From Rotaria sordida (taxonomy: Eukaryota > Rotifera > Eurotatoria > Philodinida > Philodinidae): 64,000 nt of DNA. The stretch lies in the NCBI GenBank assembly GCA_905250125.1, contig CAJNOL010000002.1, positions 1 through 64,000 on the forward strand. Reading direction: 5' to 3'. The translations under genes and the position numbers were made by a program. The notes beneath the pieces are model-generated. The model saw only the letters and a list, made by a program, of their open reading frames with translations, did not search any database and was not told where the DNA came from. The stretch's first letter is position 1, and each line of letters opens with the position of its first letter. Shown here in pieces: positions 21,880 through 34,071 of the stretch.

Positions 21880-24800
21880 TTTTTTTTAACAATAATGCTT
21901 GATAATAAGAACAATAATAACAATTTTGATTTTCAATCGTTTGAAAATAATGAATACTAATAAGACAAAGAAAATTTTTTAAATCTCGTCTGTTTATAAC
22001 ATACAAAATATACTGGAATTTATTTTAGCCAATTGGAAAATTTATTTTCATTTATGTAAAAATATATATGACGTGATCTAACGACATCTTACGTATTAAT
22101 TTTTTCATTTCTATACATGGATTTTTAGTTTACGGCATATGGTCAATTTTTTAGAAGAAGCAATGAAGTTTTCAATAGATCGATTTTGCCTACTCTCTCC
22201 TTCAGTAGTGGACATTCAAGCAGCAAAACCTATTGCTGTTTCTCAGATTGAAGCCACCTCGTCAGATCCCTGAACTATCCAAAACATCTAGCTTTGCTTG
22301 TTGTGATTATTAAACAACATCTGAAATGTATTTTTAATACTCTCTGATTGCGAAGTTATAGGTAAGTTTTTTTTTTTTTAATTATTTTGATTTTAAATTT
22401 AAATATCTAAATTATAAATTTTGTTAAAAAGAAAACAAAAACAAATTATGAATTCCGAATGGCAATCCCACTTTTATTATTAACAAACAGCAAAGAAGAT
22501 TAGTCATTACGTTTCATCCATTAAATGTTGGTTAATTGAACTTCAATTCTTTTGAATAAAATCATTAAGTATCATATAACCAGTCTTAAAGAGATGGAAG
22601 TTGATTTGCGATTACGTTATTGATCTTGATCTAATGCAAACCTTGAAGATCGCTTATCTCAGCGGAAGAGAATTCAAAATAATCAAAATGTCGATTATGT
22701 ATTGCTTAAATTATCACATGTCGGATATAGATGAAAAGAAGTGAATTCATCAGGATAACGATAAGTAAAATCATGAAACTATGAATCAATCTTCTTACAT
22801 GAACTACAGAGTCGTATTGAATATATATATATATATATGTTTTGGATTAAGTAGTCTTACTCTAGTATAAACAAGAGGCGTGGAATATACTGAGAAGGAA
22901 TAAGATTCTATTGCTTCCTCAAATTTTTCTTATGAAAAGCAACTGCTGGCTCTTGTGCGGTGCTAGAGCGCGCTGCCCATGGTTCACTGTATAATATCAT
23001 CAAAACAAGTATTCATGAAATACTGAGATTTATTGGCTTAAACTCGAAGGATACATAAGCAACGGTAGCCCAAGATCGCCAGGATTTTGGACGGGGGTCG
23101 ATGACTCAGGATACCGATTAAAAGATTTTTGCTAGTATTGACCAGGTTTGGGAGACCGAGCGTTTTTTTTAGAATTGGTGAGCCAAAAAAAGGGAATAAA
23201 AGGCTTGAGATTCGCTGGGAAAAACTAAAATCTCTCAAGATTTGGGGGAAGGAATGACTGTCTCTGCTCGAGACAGCCTTTTTTCCGATCCATTCTGATG
23301 TAAATTAATAAAGATATTATCGTATCTTTTGTTAAGACAAACGAAAGTCAATATATCCTATTTATAAATTTCACATATACAGATTTTTCACGTCGAGTTG
23401 AAACATTATAAGCGTAGATTTGATATTTTAATATATTTTATTTCATGAATTATTTTGATAGTTAATACAATTTGAGAATTATTTACTAATAAGAATTCTG
23501 CATACTTTCTAATGTAAAGATATATACGTATATCTGTATAAAAATAAAATAATTTCATTTATTTCTGATATTTTTCTATGTTTATGACATAAAAGATATA
23601 TGTTAAAGCGAATCATGAGATTGATTGTTGATGTTTGTGTATGATAGATTTTTAGTCTATTAATGAACATGGACCAATGATGAAAATAACAATAGATTAT
23701 GTACAAATATACGATAAAACAAATAATCCTATAGTTCTTTGATCTTAAAATTCAGGTGAACATTTAACTTTATTGTAGAAGACGATAGCTACTAGCAAAT
23801 AAACATAATGATTCATTTTATGCGCCCGTAAAATTTATCTTATCTCGATTTTTTTATATCACTGTGATATATTTCTTATATTTTTCTTGTTTGCAAATTT
23901 GCTTATACAGAGTAACTTTCGTTTGTTAAAATCGATTTAATTAATTGTTCTTATTTGTGTATTCAATTAAAGAAATAGATATTGATTTATAAACTGATGG
24001 TGTTGACCATGATGACTGTCAGAGGAGATGATCAGAAAAAGAAGTATACTTACTCAAAGATGCTGCGATAACTTATTAATGATGATTCTTTGTCAATGGA
24101 ACCTATACATCATATTTAAAAATGCAAAGAATTACGAAGAATTTGACAACAAAGATGTTGATATCAATATAGAAGAAGACAATAACATTGAATAAGTTTC
24201 AATAAACGCAAATATCAGGAAAAGTACTTCTGTACTTATTAATTAGAGGACTTGATAGACATTAAAATGTTACTTTTCTATATAAATCTGTTGATATCTA
24301 TGTCAAATATATAAATTTGAAAAGTTTACATCATGCCCTAATAAAGGACATATCACTGCATCGAATATGAATTACGTAGTAAATCTAATACTTATTAATC
24401 ACCGATAGAACGAGCATAAATGAACTGTTAACATGACTGTTAATTATTTCAATATTAAACTCGACAAATACTCATCAGTTGTGCGACAATAAAAGAAGTT
24501 ATATCCAATAAGAGAAAGAGTATTTGACAGAAGTAATGGCACTACGTAAAGCATATATATATATAAGTGGTTTTCCTTCTCGAGAATCGTTCATTGTAGA
24601 ATACAAGCACTATAAACTTTCAAATAGTGAAAACCGTACATTACTTTATTCTGTAAATCTCATAGAAATACAAAGATACTTAGGTTATAGCATATATATA
24701 GATTCCAAAGAGGAAGACGGCCAGTCTTCCATCCTGGATCTGCCACTGTATTATATAGTCTATAGTGTCCTTTAGTAAACATTCAAGTATATTCATTTTA

Positions 24801-25305
24801 ACAGAAATGATTAAACAAAGCCATTCGTGAACCTGAATTTGAGACTAACAGATTAAAGTTTTTTCTTAGAAATTCGATTGAATCTATATATTTGTTTAAT
24901 TTATTAATCATCTTTTTATTTTTCTATTTTAGTACAATACATTTATACAATTGATTGATTAGTTGAGCTCATTTTTTTATTCAAGCTTTACTCTGATAAG
25001 TAATACACGAAATACTAATATTTACTTGTCTATTTAGAACAGAAATTATCAATATGTACTCACAGTAAAGATTAATTCTTTAAAGAAACAAATACAATAT
25101 GGTCAAAGTTTTTTCAAGAGATCTTTGTATTTTGTTATCTAAAATGGCTCTTCAGTCTGTTATTGACGTAATAATACAAGATAAATATCAAAATGAATAT
25201 TCCATTTGCTTTCATGAATTTGCGTCAAAGCATTTGATAAGATAAGATATGGGGTATTAAATATAACCATAGGTATGTTTGCACCAATGTCACATAATTT
25301 TCTCA
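21880..25305. other. Intergenic, divergent promoters of MRGBP and EF-hand gene A
   Basis: No gene recognised in 3.4 kb. A less AT-rich patch at 22900-23290 contains open frames without known family. A TA tract lies at 22820-22838. The frames at 24085-24200 and 24524-24775 are unrecognised and have no supporting context; I treat them as chance. Likely old transposon remains. Confidence 0.4.
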
Positions 25306-26020
25306 ATGGCAACAGAAGCAAGCCAAGGTATATGATTTTCTCATATATGTGTTTTTCTTAATTTTAATTTTTTTTTTGTTTTTTGTAGAATTAAAATTAC
25401 TTTTTACTCTATTTGATGTTGATAACAGTGGAACACTAACAAGAGCAGAACTTAAAGAATTACTTCAATCACCTGATCCTGATGGTCCTTCAGTTTCAGA
25501 AAAAGAAGTTGATGAATATCTAAAACTTGCTGATACTGATAGTAAATAGTATTTTTTAGATATTTCATTGATTAGAATTTCTATTTGATTTTTATAGATA
25601 GTGGTGATATTTCTATGGATGAATTTGTAGCTTTTATAAATAATAATGTTCCACAAGGTACATATGGTTTAAAAAGTATATTTCGAACAATTGGTAAGAG
25701 AGAAAGAAAAAAAAATTAGTAAAATTTTTCTTAAATTATTTTTTTTTTTTTTGTTAAAAATAAAGATACAAGTGGTGATGGTGTTGTTGAAAAAGATGAA
25801 TTTGAACAGGTGAAAAAAACTAAAACAAATTTGAATCAAAATTTAATTAATATATTCGAGAAAAAATTTCAAAACAATGAAACCAGTGAAATTACCTATG
25901 AACGTATGTATTTTTTTTTTTGTTGGTTATTTTAATAATGATATTTATTAATATTATATGATCATTTTAGAATTTGTCGAAGGTGCCAATGAATATTACA
26001 ACAGTCTCAATAAAAATTGA
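25306..26020 (+). CDS. EF-hand calcium-binding protein A (tandem pair)
   Basis: Five exons: 25306-25327, 25389-25541, 25598-25693, 25766-25903, 25971-26020; 152 residues. All introns are 56-72 nt and all phase 1. Four EF-hand positions: loop 1 'DVDNSGTLTRAE', loop 2 'DTDNSGDISMDE' (split by an intron), loop 3 'DTSGDGVVEKDE', and a degenerate fourth ('NNETSEITYEQ'). The first three keep Asp at position 1, Gly at 6 and Glu at 12, so three calcium sites are expected. Size and layout are calmodulin/troponin-C-like, but the protein is too diverged for a name. No signal peptide or membrane helix. The 22-nt first exon encodes only 'MATEASQ'. AATAAA signals follow about 90 nt after the stop. Its tandem paralogue lies 653 nt downstream. 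Confidence 0.9.
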
Positions 26021-26673
26021 AAATATTTTTAATCAATTATAAAAACAATTTCATTATAGTTTTAAAATAATAATAATAATAAAAGAAATTTTTCCTTTAT
26101 AGTGTTGAAATAAAATAAACATTTATCAAAAATTAAAATACTTGTTTTTTTATAAAGATAAAAAATAAAAGATATATAACAATAACAAAATATAAAGTGC
26201 AAAAGAATTATTTGACTAGTTTCATTTCAAGGTAAAGATATTATTATGAATAAATTTGCTAAAATATAATGCAAGATTTCAAGTTTCAATTCAGTTTGAA
26301 TATATGATATTTTTCTTTTTAAACATAAATATTTTTGTACTTAAATATTGAGACAATTATTTAATAAATCTTGATTGTAGAGTTGAACTTTGAAATTTAT
26401 CATGATCTATATTTGAAGATACAAACAAATATAAAATATTTTGTTCTAGTTATTTAATAAATGACAGTAATGAAATACAAAATGAAGAACAGATCTACTT
26501 AGTAAAATAATTATTCACCTTAAAAGTATGTCCCTAACTGACTTAAATATTCATATCTTTTCAATGTTTGCTTAAAACAAACCATAATATAATTTGTTAG
26601 GCAAGATAAGAATCACTACATCAATTTACAGTTACGTGTTTGTTTTTAAATCCTATAGTTTATTTCAATCAAA
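26021..26673. other. Spacer between the two EF-hand genes
   Basis: AT-rich, no open frame. It should hold the 3' untranslated region of gene A (AATAAA near 26111) and the promoter of gene B. No repeat recognised. Confidence 0.4.
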
Positions 26674-27412
26674 ATGACTACACATGATATTCAAGGTAAA
26701 TTATTGTTTTTTTTTTGTCTTCATTCAAGAAATTAAATTATACTTGTTCATTTTTTTGTTTTGTTCTTTGAGAATTGAAATTACTTTTTTCTTTGTTTGA
26801 TACCGATCATGATGGTCGTATTACACAAGATGAAATTAAACGACTAGTTGAAACAGTCTCAGGTTATTCATGGACAGAAGAACAACTTGCTGCATTCATG
26901 AAAATAGCTGATATTGATAGTAATATATTTTGTTTTTCTTTTATTTAATTTAATTAGAATTCTTATGTATATATATATAGCTAGTGGTGATATTACTATG
27001 GAAGAATTTACAGTAATGATGAATAAATACGTTCCAACAAGTACTCTTGGATTACGTGATTTATTTAATACATTTGGTAAAATAGAAAAAAAAGCATAGT
27101 GAATATTTTTTTTTTTTTAATTATATTATTTTATGTTTTTTTCTTTTAAAAACAAATTAAAGATTTGAATGATGATGGTTTTGTTGATAAACAAGAATTT
27201 GAACAAGTAATAAAAGAAAAAGGTAAACAATTAAATCAAGATCAAATCGACATATTTAATAAGATATTTCAAAAAGATAAAAATAGCAAAGTTACTTATG
27301 AACGTATGTATATTTTTTTTTCTTATTATGTAAATAATTATTATAAATAAATGATTTTCTAGAATTTATTGATGGTGCAATGGAAGCCTACAAAAATATT
27401 AAATTCAATTGA
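26674..27412 (+). CDS. EF-hand calcium-binding protein B (tandem pair)
   Basis: Five exons: 26674-26695, 26773-26919, 26981-27076, 27163-27303, 27363-27412; 151 residues. Every intron sits at the same place and phase as in gene A, and exons 1, 3 and 5 have identical lengths (22, 96, 50 nt), so the pair arose by tandem duplication. Loops: 'DTDHDGRITQDE', 'DTSGDITMEE' with the intron-split start, 'DLNDDGFVDKQE', and a degenerate fourth ('DKNSKVTYEQ'). Loops 1 and 3 keep the canonical ligands. Protein sequence has diverged strongly from A between loops, for example in the linker after loop 1, so the duplication is not recent. Probably a cytosolic calcium sensor or buffer; no specific function can be given. 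Confidence 0.9.
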
Positions 27413-29326
27413 AACTAACAAAAATACTATGATCAACTTTATCATCATATTAAATAAAAATATGTTGTTTTTTTTTTGTTAAAAAAAAGAATCTTTTTTG
27501 TTCAATTCATTGTAACTTATCAATTGATAATATATAAAATATCAAAATTTCGATTATTTTTGAGTATAGAAAACAAAAATATATGTGGCCTTCAAGAGAA
27601 AAACTTTCTCTATCTAATAATGTATACATTATCAAGTTCCACTGCGTACTGTTGACATGTTGATAGATGGTAGCACCTATTAGCTTGTCAACGGTACACA
27701 GTAAAGTCTGATAATATATACACCATTCAATAGAGAAAAGATTTGTCTACATACTTACATATAGTCGAAGTTCTCTAGTAGTCTTAAGTATTGTCAAACA
27801 AATCTTTTTGAATTCAACATATAGATATTTTTTTTGAAAATTAAACAACATTTCACACAAAATCTTATTATTAAAATAGTAATTCAATTAGCAGATAATT
27901 AAAGTTTATTATCATTTTAAAACAAATTATTTCAATTCATACTTCAGTTGTTTGTAACAATTAAACAAAAAAATATCTATAGAAAATCTCGTATACTTAA
28001 GTGAAATTGTTCTTACATGTGTGTCATTTTCCATAGAATCTTTCCTTGAAATAATTCAGATTTAATAATATTAATCAAATTGTTTGTTACGTATATAGTC
28101 TAAGATGTAACAGTAGCGATGAGCGGAATGAGTAGTGTTCGCTTCTAGTTCTAGTCAAAAAAAAAATTTGATTATTTTCTCGCTTAGTAATACATGTACT
28201 AGCAAAAAGAAATGTGATACCATTTTCTACCAATGTCAATCAGTTCGAGACGTCTTACACAGTCGGCATGATGTTCATTACTTTTGTTCAATTCATTAAT
28301 ACTTCATGTATTCTGCATATTTATGTATTCGACAACTCTGTTGTTTACGAAAATCGTAACAGATAGTAATAATCGAGATGATTCTTGTTCATATCTCCAT
28401 AACAGATAATGAGAATAGATATTTGTTGTTATAAAACTAGAGTAACACTTTAAGTAAAAGATGCATGATGACATAATGGTAGAAAATTCAATATAATAAC
28501 TCTTCCAAATAGAATGATTTGTTATTCGAGAATTATTCATATAAACATACACATCAGTGTTTTTATCCAGATTCTTCTCTTCCGGAGGGAAAAACATCTA
28601 TTTTTTAAGAGCATAAAAATAAGATACCCAGTACAATAACCACAAACTTCGGAAGGATCAACGCGTTCTTTGGAGGAACATCGCCCTGACACTGGATAAA
28701 ACACTGATACACATTCATCCTATTGGAGGAATATTTTTGAGATATAGACAAAAAAAAAAATTAAATCTGCAACATAGTTGTATAAATTTTGTAAAGAAAT
28801 AAATGATATTATTCCAATTTGAAGAATACTCATAGATCATCATTATTCTTGATGTACTACTAGGATAGCAAATGCAAAGTATTTTGTTAGGAACAGATGT
28901 CTATCTATCAATTTGATGGATTGATATCATCATTTTCCTGTCTCCTGATGAGACAAACAATCTAACGGTGTCGATCTATTGACGAGATTTCACAGTAGGA
29001 GAAATCTAAGGAAAGGAAATACAACTAACCAACCATTTCTTCAATTGATGCATTCAACCAACAAAGCATACAATTGTTATACTTGTCTAGATAATAATTC
29101 TCGTTCTCTTTTTCTCTTATACACAAAAAAATGATATAAGTCAATTGCACATCATCATATTTCAGTGAAAGTATTCACCTGCCGGAAACAAAACAAACAC
29201 CAACGATCTTTGAGATCATCGAAAGAACAGCAAAAAGAAAAAAAGAAAAAGAGAACGGAGAGAAGAAAAAAAAAATTACACACGCAAATGAATAAAAAGA
29301 AAAAGAAAACAGGAAAAAAAGAAAAA
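27413..29326. other. Intergenic, convergent 3' ends of EF-hand gene B and FOXF
   Basis: Contains a hairpin element (27600-27743) and otherwise AT-rich DNA without coding signal. AATAAA follows EF-hand gene B near 27454. The open frame at 28304-28597 on the minus strand is unrecognised. Confidence 0.45.
27600..27743. mobile_element. Small inverted-repeat element (about 140 bp)
   Basis: Arms at about 27603-27654 and 27692-27740 are inverted copies (CTCTATCTAATAATGTATAC against the complement of a CACCATTCAATAGAG end), with about 40 bp of loop. A short MITE or fold-back hairpin; about 80% arm identity by eye. No coding capacity. Confidence 0.7.
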
Positions 29327-31227
29327 TTAATAGTTTGATGACGATGGATGATGATCATAGCAAGAAAATGTTGACGGCAAAAGTGAATGTTTTTGATCAA
29401 GAAATCCAGCAAATGGATTTGTATAAAAATGATTATGTGGATCAAATGACGAATTTGTTGATGGATGAGTTGGTGGATTTCCATAAGAAAAATAAGCTGA
29501 TTGAGATGGACCTGGTGCATAATGTACACTATTTGTAAAATGTACTTGTGCTCCTGAATCATTCTCATCTGTAACTCTTGCATTTGTCGTTAAAGCATTT
29601 GTAGTTGTTGTTGATGCTGATGATGACGACGAACAAGATGAATTATTGGTTGTAAAATGAGAACGATGAGGATAAGTAGAAGAATATGAGGCCATGAGAG
29701 CTGCAGCTGCATAGAGATCTGACGAATGATGTCCACTGACTGCTGCTGCTGTTGATGATGATGATGCAGCATAATTACTAAGATCAAAATAATTTGCAGC
29801 ACTAATACCAGTTGAAGTCGAAGGAGATGATGATGATGGATTTGGATTGTAAGAATTAATTGTACTTGGATCCATGGTTGATGATGACGATGATGATGAT
29901 GTTGCAATACCACTAACATTTGTTACAACGGTCGAATCTAATTGACCTAAAAGATTTGGATATCCTGATTGTTTTCCTAATTTTCTTCGAAATCCTACAT
30001 GATAAAAGAGAACAAAATAAATAAGCATTGAAAAAAAAAAAGAAGATAAAAATTTCAATTAACAATCATTACCTCTAGGTCTTCGACGCATACAATTATC
30101 ATCAAACATACAATCTGAATCAGGTGCAATTGTCCAATAATGTCCTTTACCAGTTCGACCTAACAAAAAAAAAAATTCATTTTTATTTTTTTTATTTTTT
30201 TTTCAATTTACCCATTGCTTTTGGTAATTTAATAAAACATTCATTAAGACTTAAATTATGTCTAACAGAATTTTTCCATCCCATATAAGTTGAACGAAAA
30301 AATGGAAAACTTTGTTGTAAAAATGAATAGATTTCTGAAAGTGTCATTTTTTTTGTTGGTGCACTATTAATAGCCATGACAATCAAAGCAATATAAGAAT
30401 CTAGAAGATGACATATTATATTAACAATCAAATTAATAGAAAGAAAGAAAGAAAGAAAGAAAAAAAAGAAAGAAAATAATGAGATAACACTTACATGGTG
30501 GTTTTTCTGCTCGACGATTAGATTTTCTTGGTGCATTTCCTGATGGATTATTTGATTCTTCTTTTTCTGGTGTTTTTAAATTCATATCATCATCATCTTC
30601 ATTATCATCTTCAGTATTTGTTGGATGACTTTCATTTGAATCATCTTCACCTGACATTATTAATTGTGTATTATTTTTAATTGGTGATGAATGTTCAGAT
30701 TTAATATCTAATTGAGATGATAAACCTGTTGATGATGGTATATAATGCATATTTGTTGAATGAGAATGATCAATAGAATATGAAAGTCGATTTGAATGAT
30801 TATTATTCGTTTTTGAAATATCCGATGATGCAGCAGCAGCAGCTGCTGCTGCTGTTGCTGCTTTCCAATAGGGTGAACATTGAGAATATGGATCATTATA
30901 AAGATTATTTGGTGGCATTGAATAATAACTAGCTGATGGGGGTGGTGGTGGTGCTTGTGATGGTGCTGATGAATAATTATAACCACTTGCAGTATTATAT
31001 AAATGTGTATGATGATGAAAATGACCTGGATTTGTATTATTAACATTCATTGGACCAGTAGTTGAAGGATTTCGAGGATGATAAATAGATGATGGTGTTG
31101 ACGTTGTATGTAAATGATGATGTTCATTAGTCGTATTAATCGACAACGTAACTGGTTTATCTGTATCAATTTTAATATTCATTTGACAAGTGTCAATTGT
31201 TGAAGATGATTTCTCAATAATCACCAT
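29327..31227 (-). CDS. FOXF: Forkhead transcription factor FOXF
   Basis: Four exons: 30495-31227, 30212-30400, 30073-30159, 29327-29994; 558 residues, longer than vertebrate FOXF (about 380-445). The forkhead domain starts near residue 239 ('[18 protein letters not shown]') and is split by three introns. The recognition helix region '[20 protein letters not shown]' is intact, followed by '[10 protein letters not shown]' and wing 2 with 'RRRPRGFRRK', a FOXF-type ending. The forkhead start, 'LTLSEIY'-like segment and wing make FOXF a better fit than FOXQ or FOXC. Flanking regions are low complexity: His/Asn/Pro, a 10-Ala stretch (about residue 129), an acidic block and Ser runs. FOXF directs visceral mesoderm and gut muscle development. 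Flanking gaps are among the larger ones in the window, as often seen for developmental regulators. Confidence 0.93.
30429..30478. repeat. (GAAA)n microsatellite in FOXF intron 1
   Basis: Runs of AAAG repeats on the plus strand (T/C-rich on the sense strand) occupy most of the 94-nt intron between the first two FOXF exons. Confidence 0.85.
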
Positions 31228-33015
31228 ACACTATAACAAAGTCTATAAGAAAGAAAAAATAAAGAAGAGAAATACTCGTATTGAGTTTTGTTTTTATTTT
31301 TTCAAAATCTAAATCATTTATTTATTATATTTAGAGTTAATAATTGAAAAATTTTCTTTTAACATAATCAATTAGGGAAAAAAAATTCATAAATCTATAA
31401 ATATTTCTTTTTTCTAATAAACAAAATATTACACCTACCTTACTATAAATCTTAACTATTGTTGTGTTGTTTATTCTACAATAAGGAGTTTTAATAAACA
31501 TTAAGAAGTATATACAAATTTGTTTTATCTTAGTCGTTTGTTATATACAATATCAACAACAACTACAACTAACACTACAACTACTAGAAATAATAATAGT
31601 AATGGTGATAATAATAATAATAATGATGATAATGATGATGATGACGAAAGAGAAAAGTACAGAAGACAATATATAAATCTATATGTATATTTTTGAAACA
31701 AAATGTTTATGCAATTGATGATGAGACAGTAATATCAGAAAGAAACTAAGCCTGACAGATTCGAGACATAAGTAATGAGTCGTTTACAAATTCGACAAAA
31801 GGCAAACACATATACACTGGCAGGATAAGTGTGTTTAGATTTGTTCGACCTCTGCTTATGTTTATTCGAAACAAGAAGAAGAAAAGCAGTTCTTCTTAAC
31901 TATAAAGAGAAAGAGCTCATCTTCATTTCTTTCTGGTTTGCTCTCTCTCTCTCTCTCTTCCGAACGCACATTATATTCATTTCGTGATTGGTTAGTTTAC
32001 TTCAAACGCTACGATCCATTAACCAACTGTAGACGAGAGCGAGAAAAGAAAAAAGATATGTTTTTCTTTTCTCAAGCAGAAAGAAAACGGTATATAGAAC
32101 TGATGATAGTCGAAAGGGGTGAGACCGGATGCAAGATGTGTTGATGAGACGACGATTGGCATGTTGTTTATAAGAAGCGGGCATGATTGGATGATGAAGA
32201 GATGTGCTGGAAGAAGAAGAAAAATGGTTTATGATAGGTCTTTTTTTTTCTTCTTTTTCTGCTCTGTCTGTTTGGCAGATGCAGATGGACCCATCTTTCT
32301 AACATCTCTATCATTAACGCTTGATGGCAGCGACATGCATACAAGCAGAGTAATGAATATGATCTCTTCTTCTTATTCTTTCGCCATGCAGACAGAAGAC
32401 ATTTAAAAAACAATTAGGATATAGAAAAAAAAGTTTCTCTACTAGTTCTGCATTGCCTTCTTGTATAAACACAGACATGAAAAGTGTCGAAATACATTGT
32501 GTTATCTTATAATATGAATTGTATAGAAAGGGTAAATCATTCGTGAAGAGCAAAAGTACCTATCGTAATTTATTTAAAATATTTTTATGTTATATGCGAT
32601 AATGAAAAAAAAAAACATTTTTTTTTTTTTTTGTTTCGTTATTAAACGAATATTATGTGTAAATGAAAATCGATTAAAAAATATGATCTGATATGTCTTT
32701 TTAATTAACTGATGAATAACAATACTTACTAATTATGTGTTTTTTTTTCTTAACATGATCAGCTGAGATGATTCATAATAACAAAGAAAAAACATTTAAT
32801 ATATTTTCTTTTTTCTATCTTATAAATGCCAAAATAATATTGTCCGCCCCAAACGCCTGCGCTACATATTCTTAATTTTTTTATTACTTAAACTATTTTT
32901 TTGTTTTGTCAAAAAATAAATGCATTCATATGTCAATGAAAAGATACCAATAAAATCCGAACATTCCTTCAGGCGTACAATTTTCTTTTCTGTTCTTTTT
33001 ATATGCTTAGATTTC

Positions 33016-33054
<39 letters not shown>

Positions 33055-34071
33055 TTGATCAATTAGATTTTTGAAGCCCCTGATCTTCATTTCATTTTGT
33101 CTGATGTAATGTACTCAAGCTTTTACTGATCAATAGCACATGTGGCATAAAGAAGAGTGTCCCATTTCATTTTGATGCCGATGCCGTTACTTTAACATAA
33201 ACATTTTCTATTAATTCAAAAAAACATTTCATTTTTCGATGTATCTGATCTTCTAGTGAATTGTATATTCAAAAGATGAATTTATCTGTTTTTTTTTTCT
33301 TATTCTTAAAAACAAGACAAGATCAAATCCCATGATAATATTCACCAAAAGAAAAGAAAAGAAAAAAAAGGCATGTTCTCTTTGATGCTAAAAATACAGA
33401 TGGAATCTGTGCTTCATTACTTGAGGCTAACGTAAATTGTCGACAGACGATTATAGTTTCTACTGTAAAGGTTGACTGACAAATAAGAAGGAAACATCTA
33501 TAAGCCAAAAGGCAATGAACATGTAACAAACATCGTTTTGTTTCATTGAATTCAGATGGTTATAATTAATAAAATTGTTTTTCTTTTCGTTTTTTTTTTC
33601 ATTTAAAAATTAAAAAAAGAAAAAAGAAAAATTTTCTAACACAGCATGATATATATATATAGAGTCATGTTTGCTTTGCTAAAAGCCATGACACAGTGGT
33701 AAATGTGTTCAAGCATCATCATCATGTTGTTTGAATAAATGCCATCGTTCACTTTCTTTTATACAGATATATGTATATATATATGCGTACATGAGATGAA
33801 AAATAGACAAGACAAATCTCAGTCAGATTTTTTTGCTTGTAATGTTCTGTTTCTTGTCTCAATGATTGATTATCATATCTCAGCAGACGCTAAAAAAACA
33901 CTTTGCCAATCAAAAATCATCAATATCGAAAGAGAGAGAACATTATGATGCTTGATAAATATAAAGATGAGAACAATAAAAAAAAAAGAAAATGAATTTT
34001 ATTGATTATTATTTCTAATTGAAAAGCCAAGAAGGAAATCTGGACGGATGAAATATATGTGATTATATCTA
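31228..34071. other. Intergenic upstream of FOXF
   Basis: No coding signal. Contains ACA/AAT/GAT trinucleotide runs (31555-31645), a CT run (31939-31960), A/T homopolymers and a (TAA)n microsatellite (about 33020-33052). It should hold FOXF regulatory DNA and the 3' end of the FBXW9-like gene. Confidence 0.45.
33020..33052. repeat. (TAA)n microsatellite
   Basis: About ten perfect TAA/ATA trinucleotide units in the intergenic region upstream of FOXF. Confidence 0.9.

Noticed and set aside
22900-23290. Less AT-rich patch between MRGBP and the EF-hand genes as a tRNA or other RNA gene
   Set aside because: No cloverleaf with a TTCRANNC-type T-loop or internal promoter boxes could be found by eye.
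29335-29919. Open frames on both strands over the last FOXF exon
   Set aside because: Shadows of the Ser/His-rich FOXF coding sequence in other frames; the FOXF frame joins in phase to the forkhead exons.
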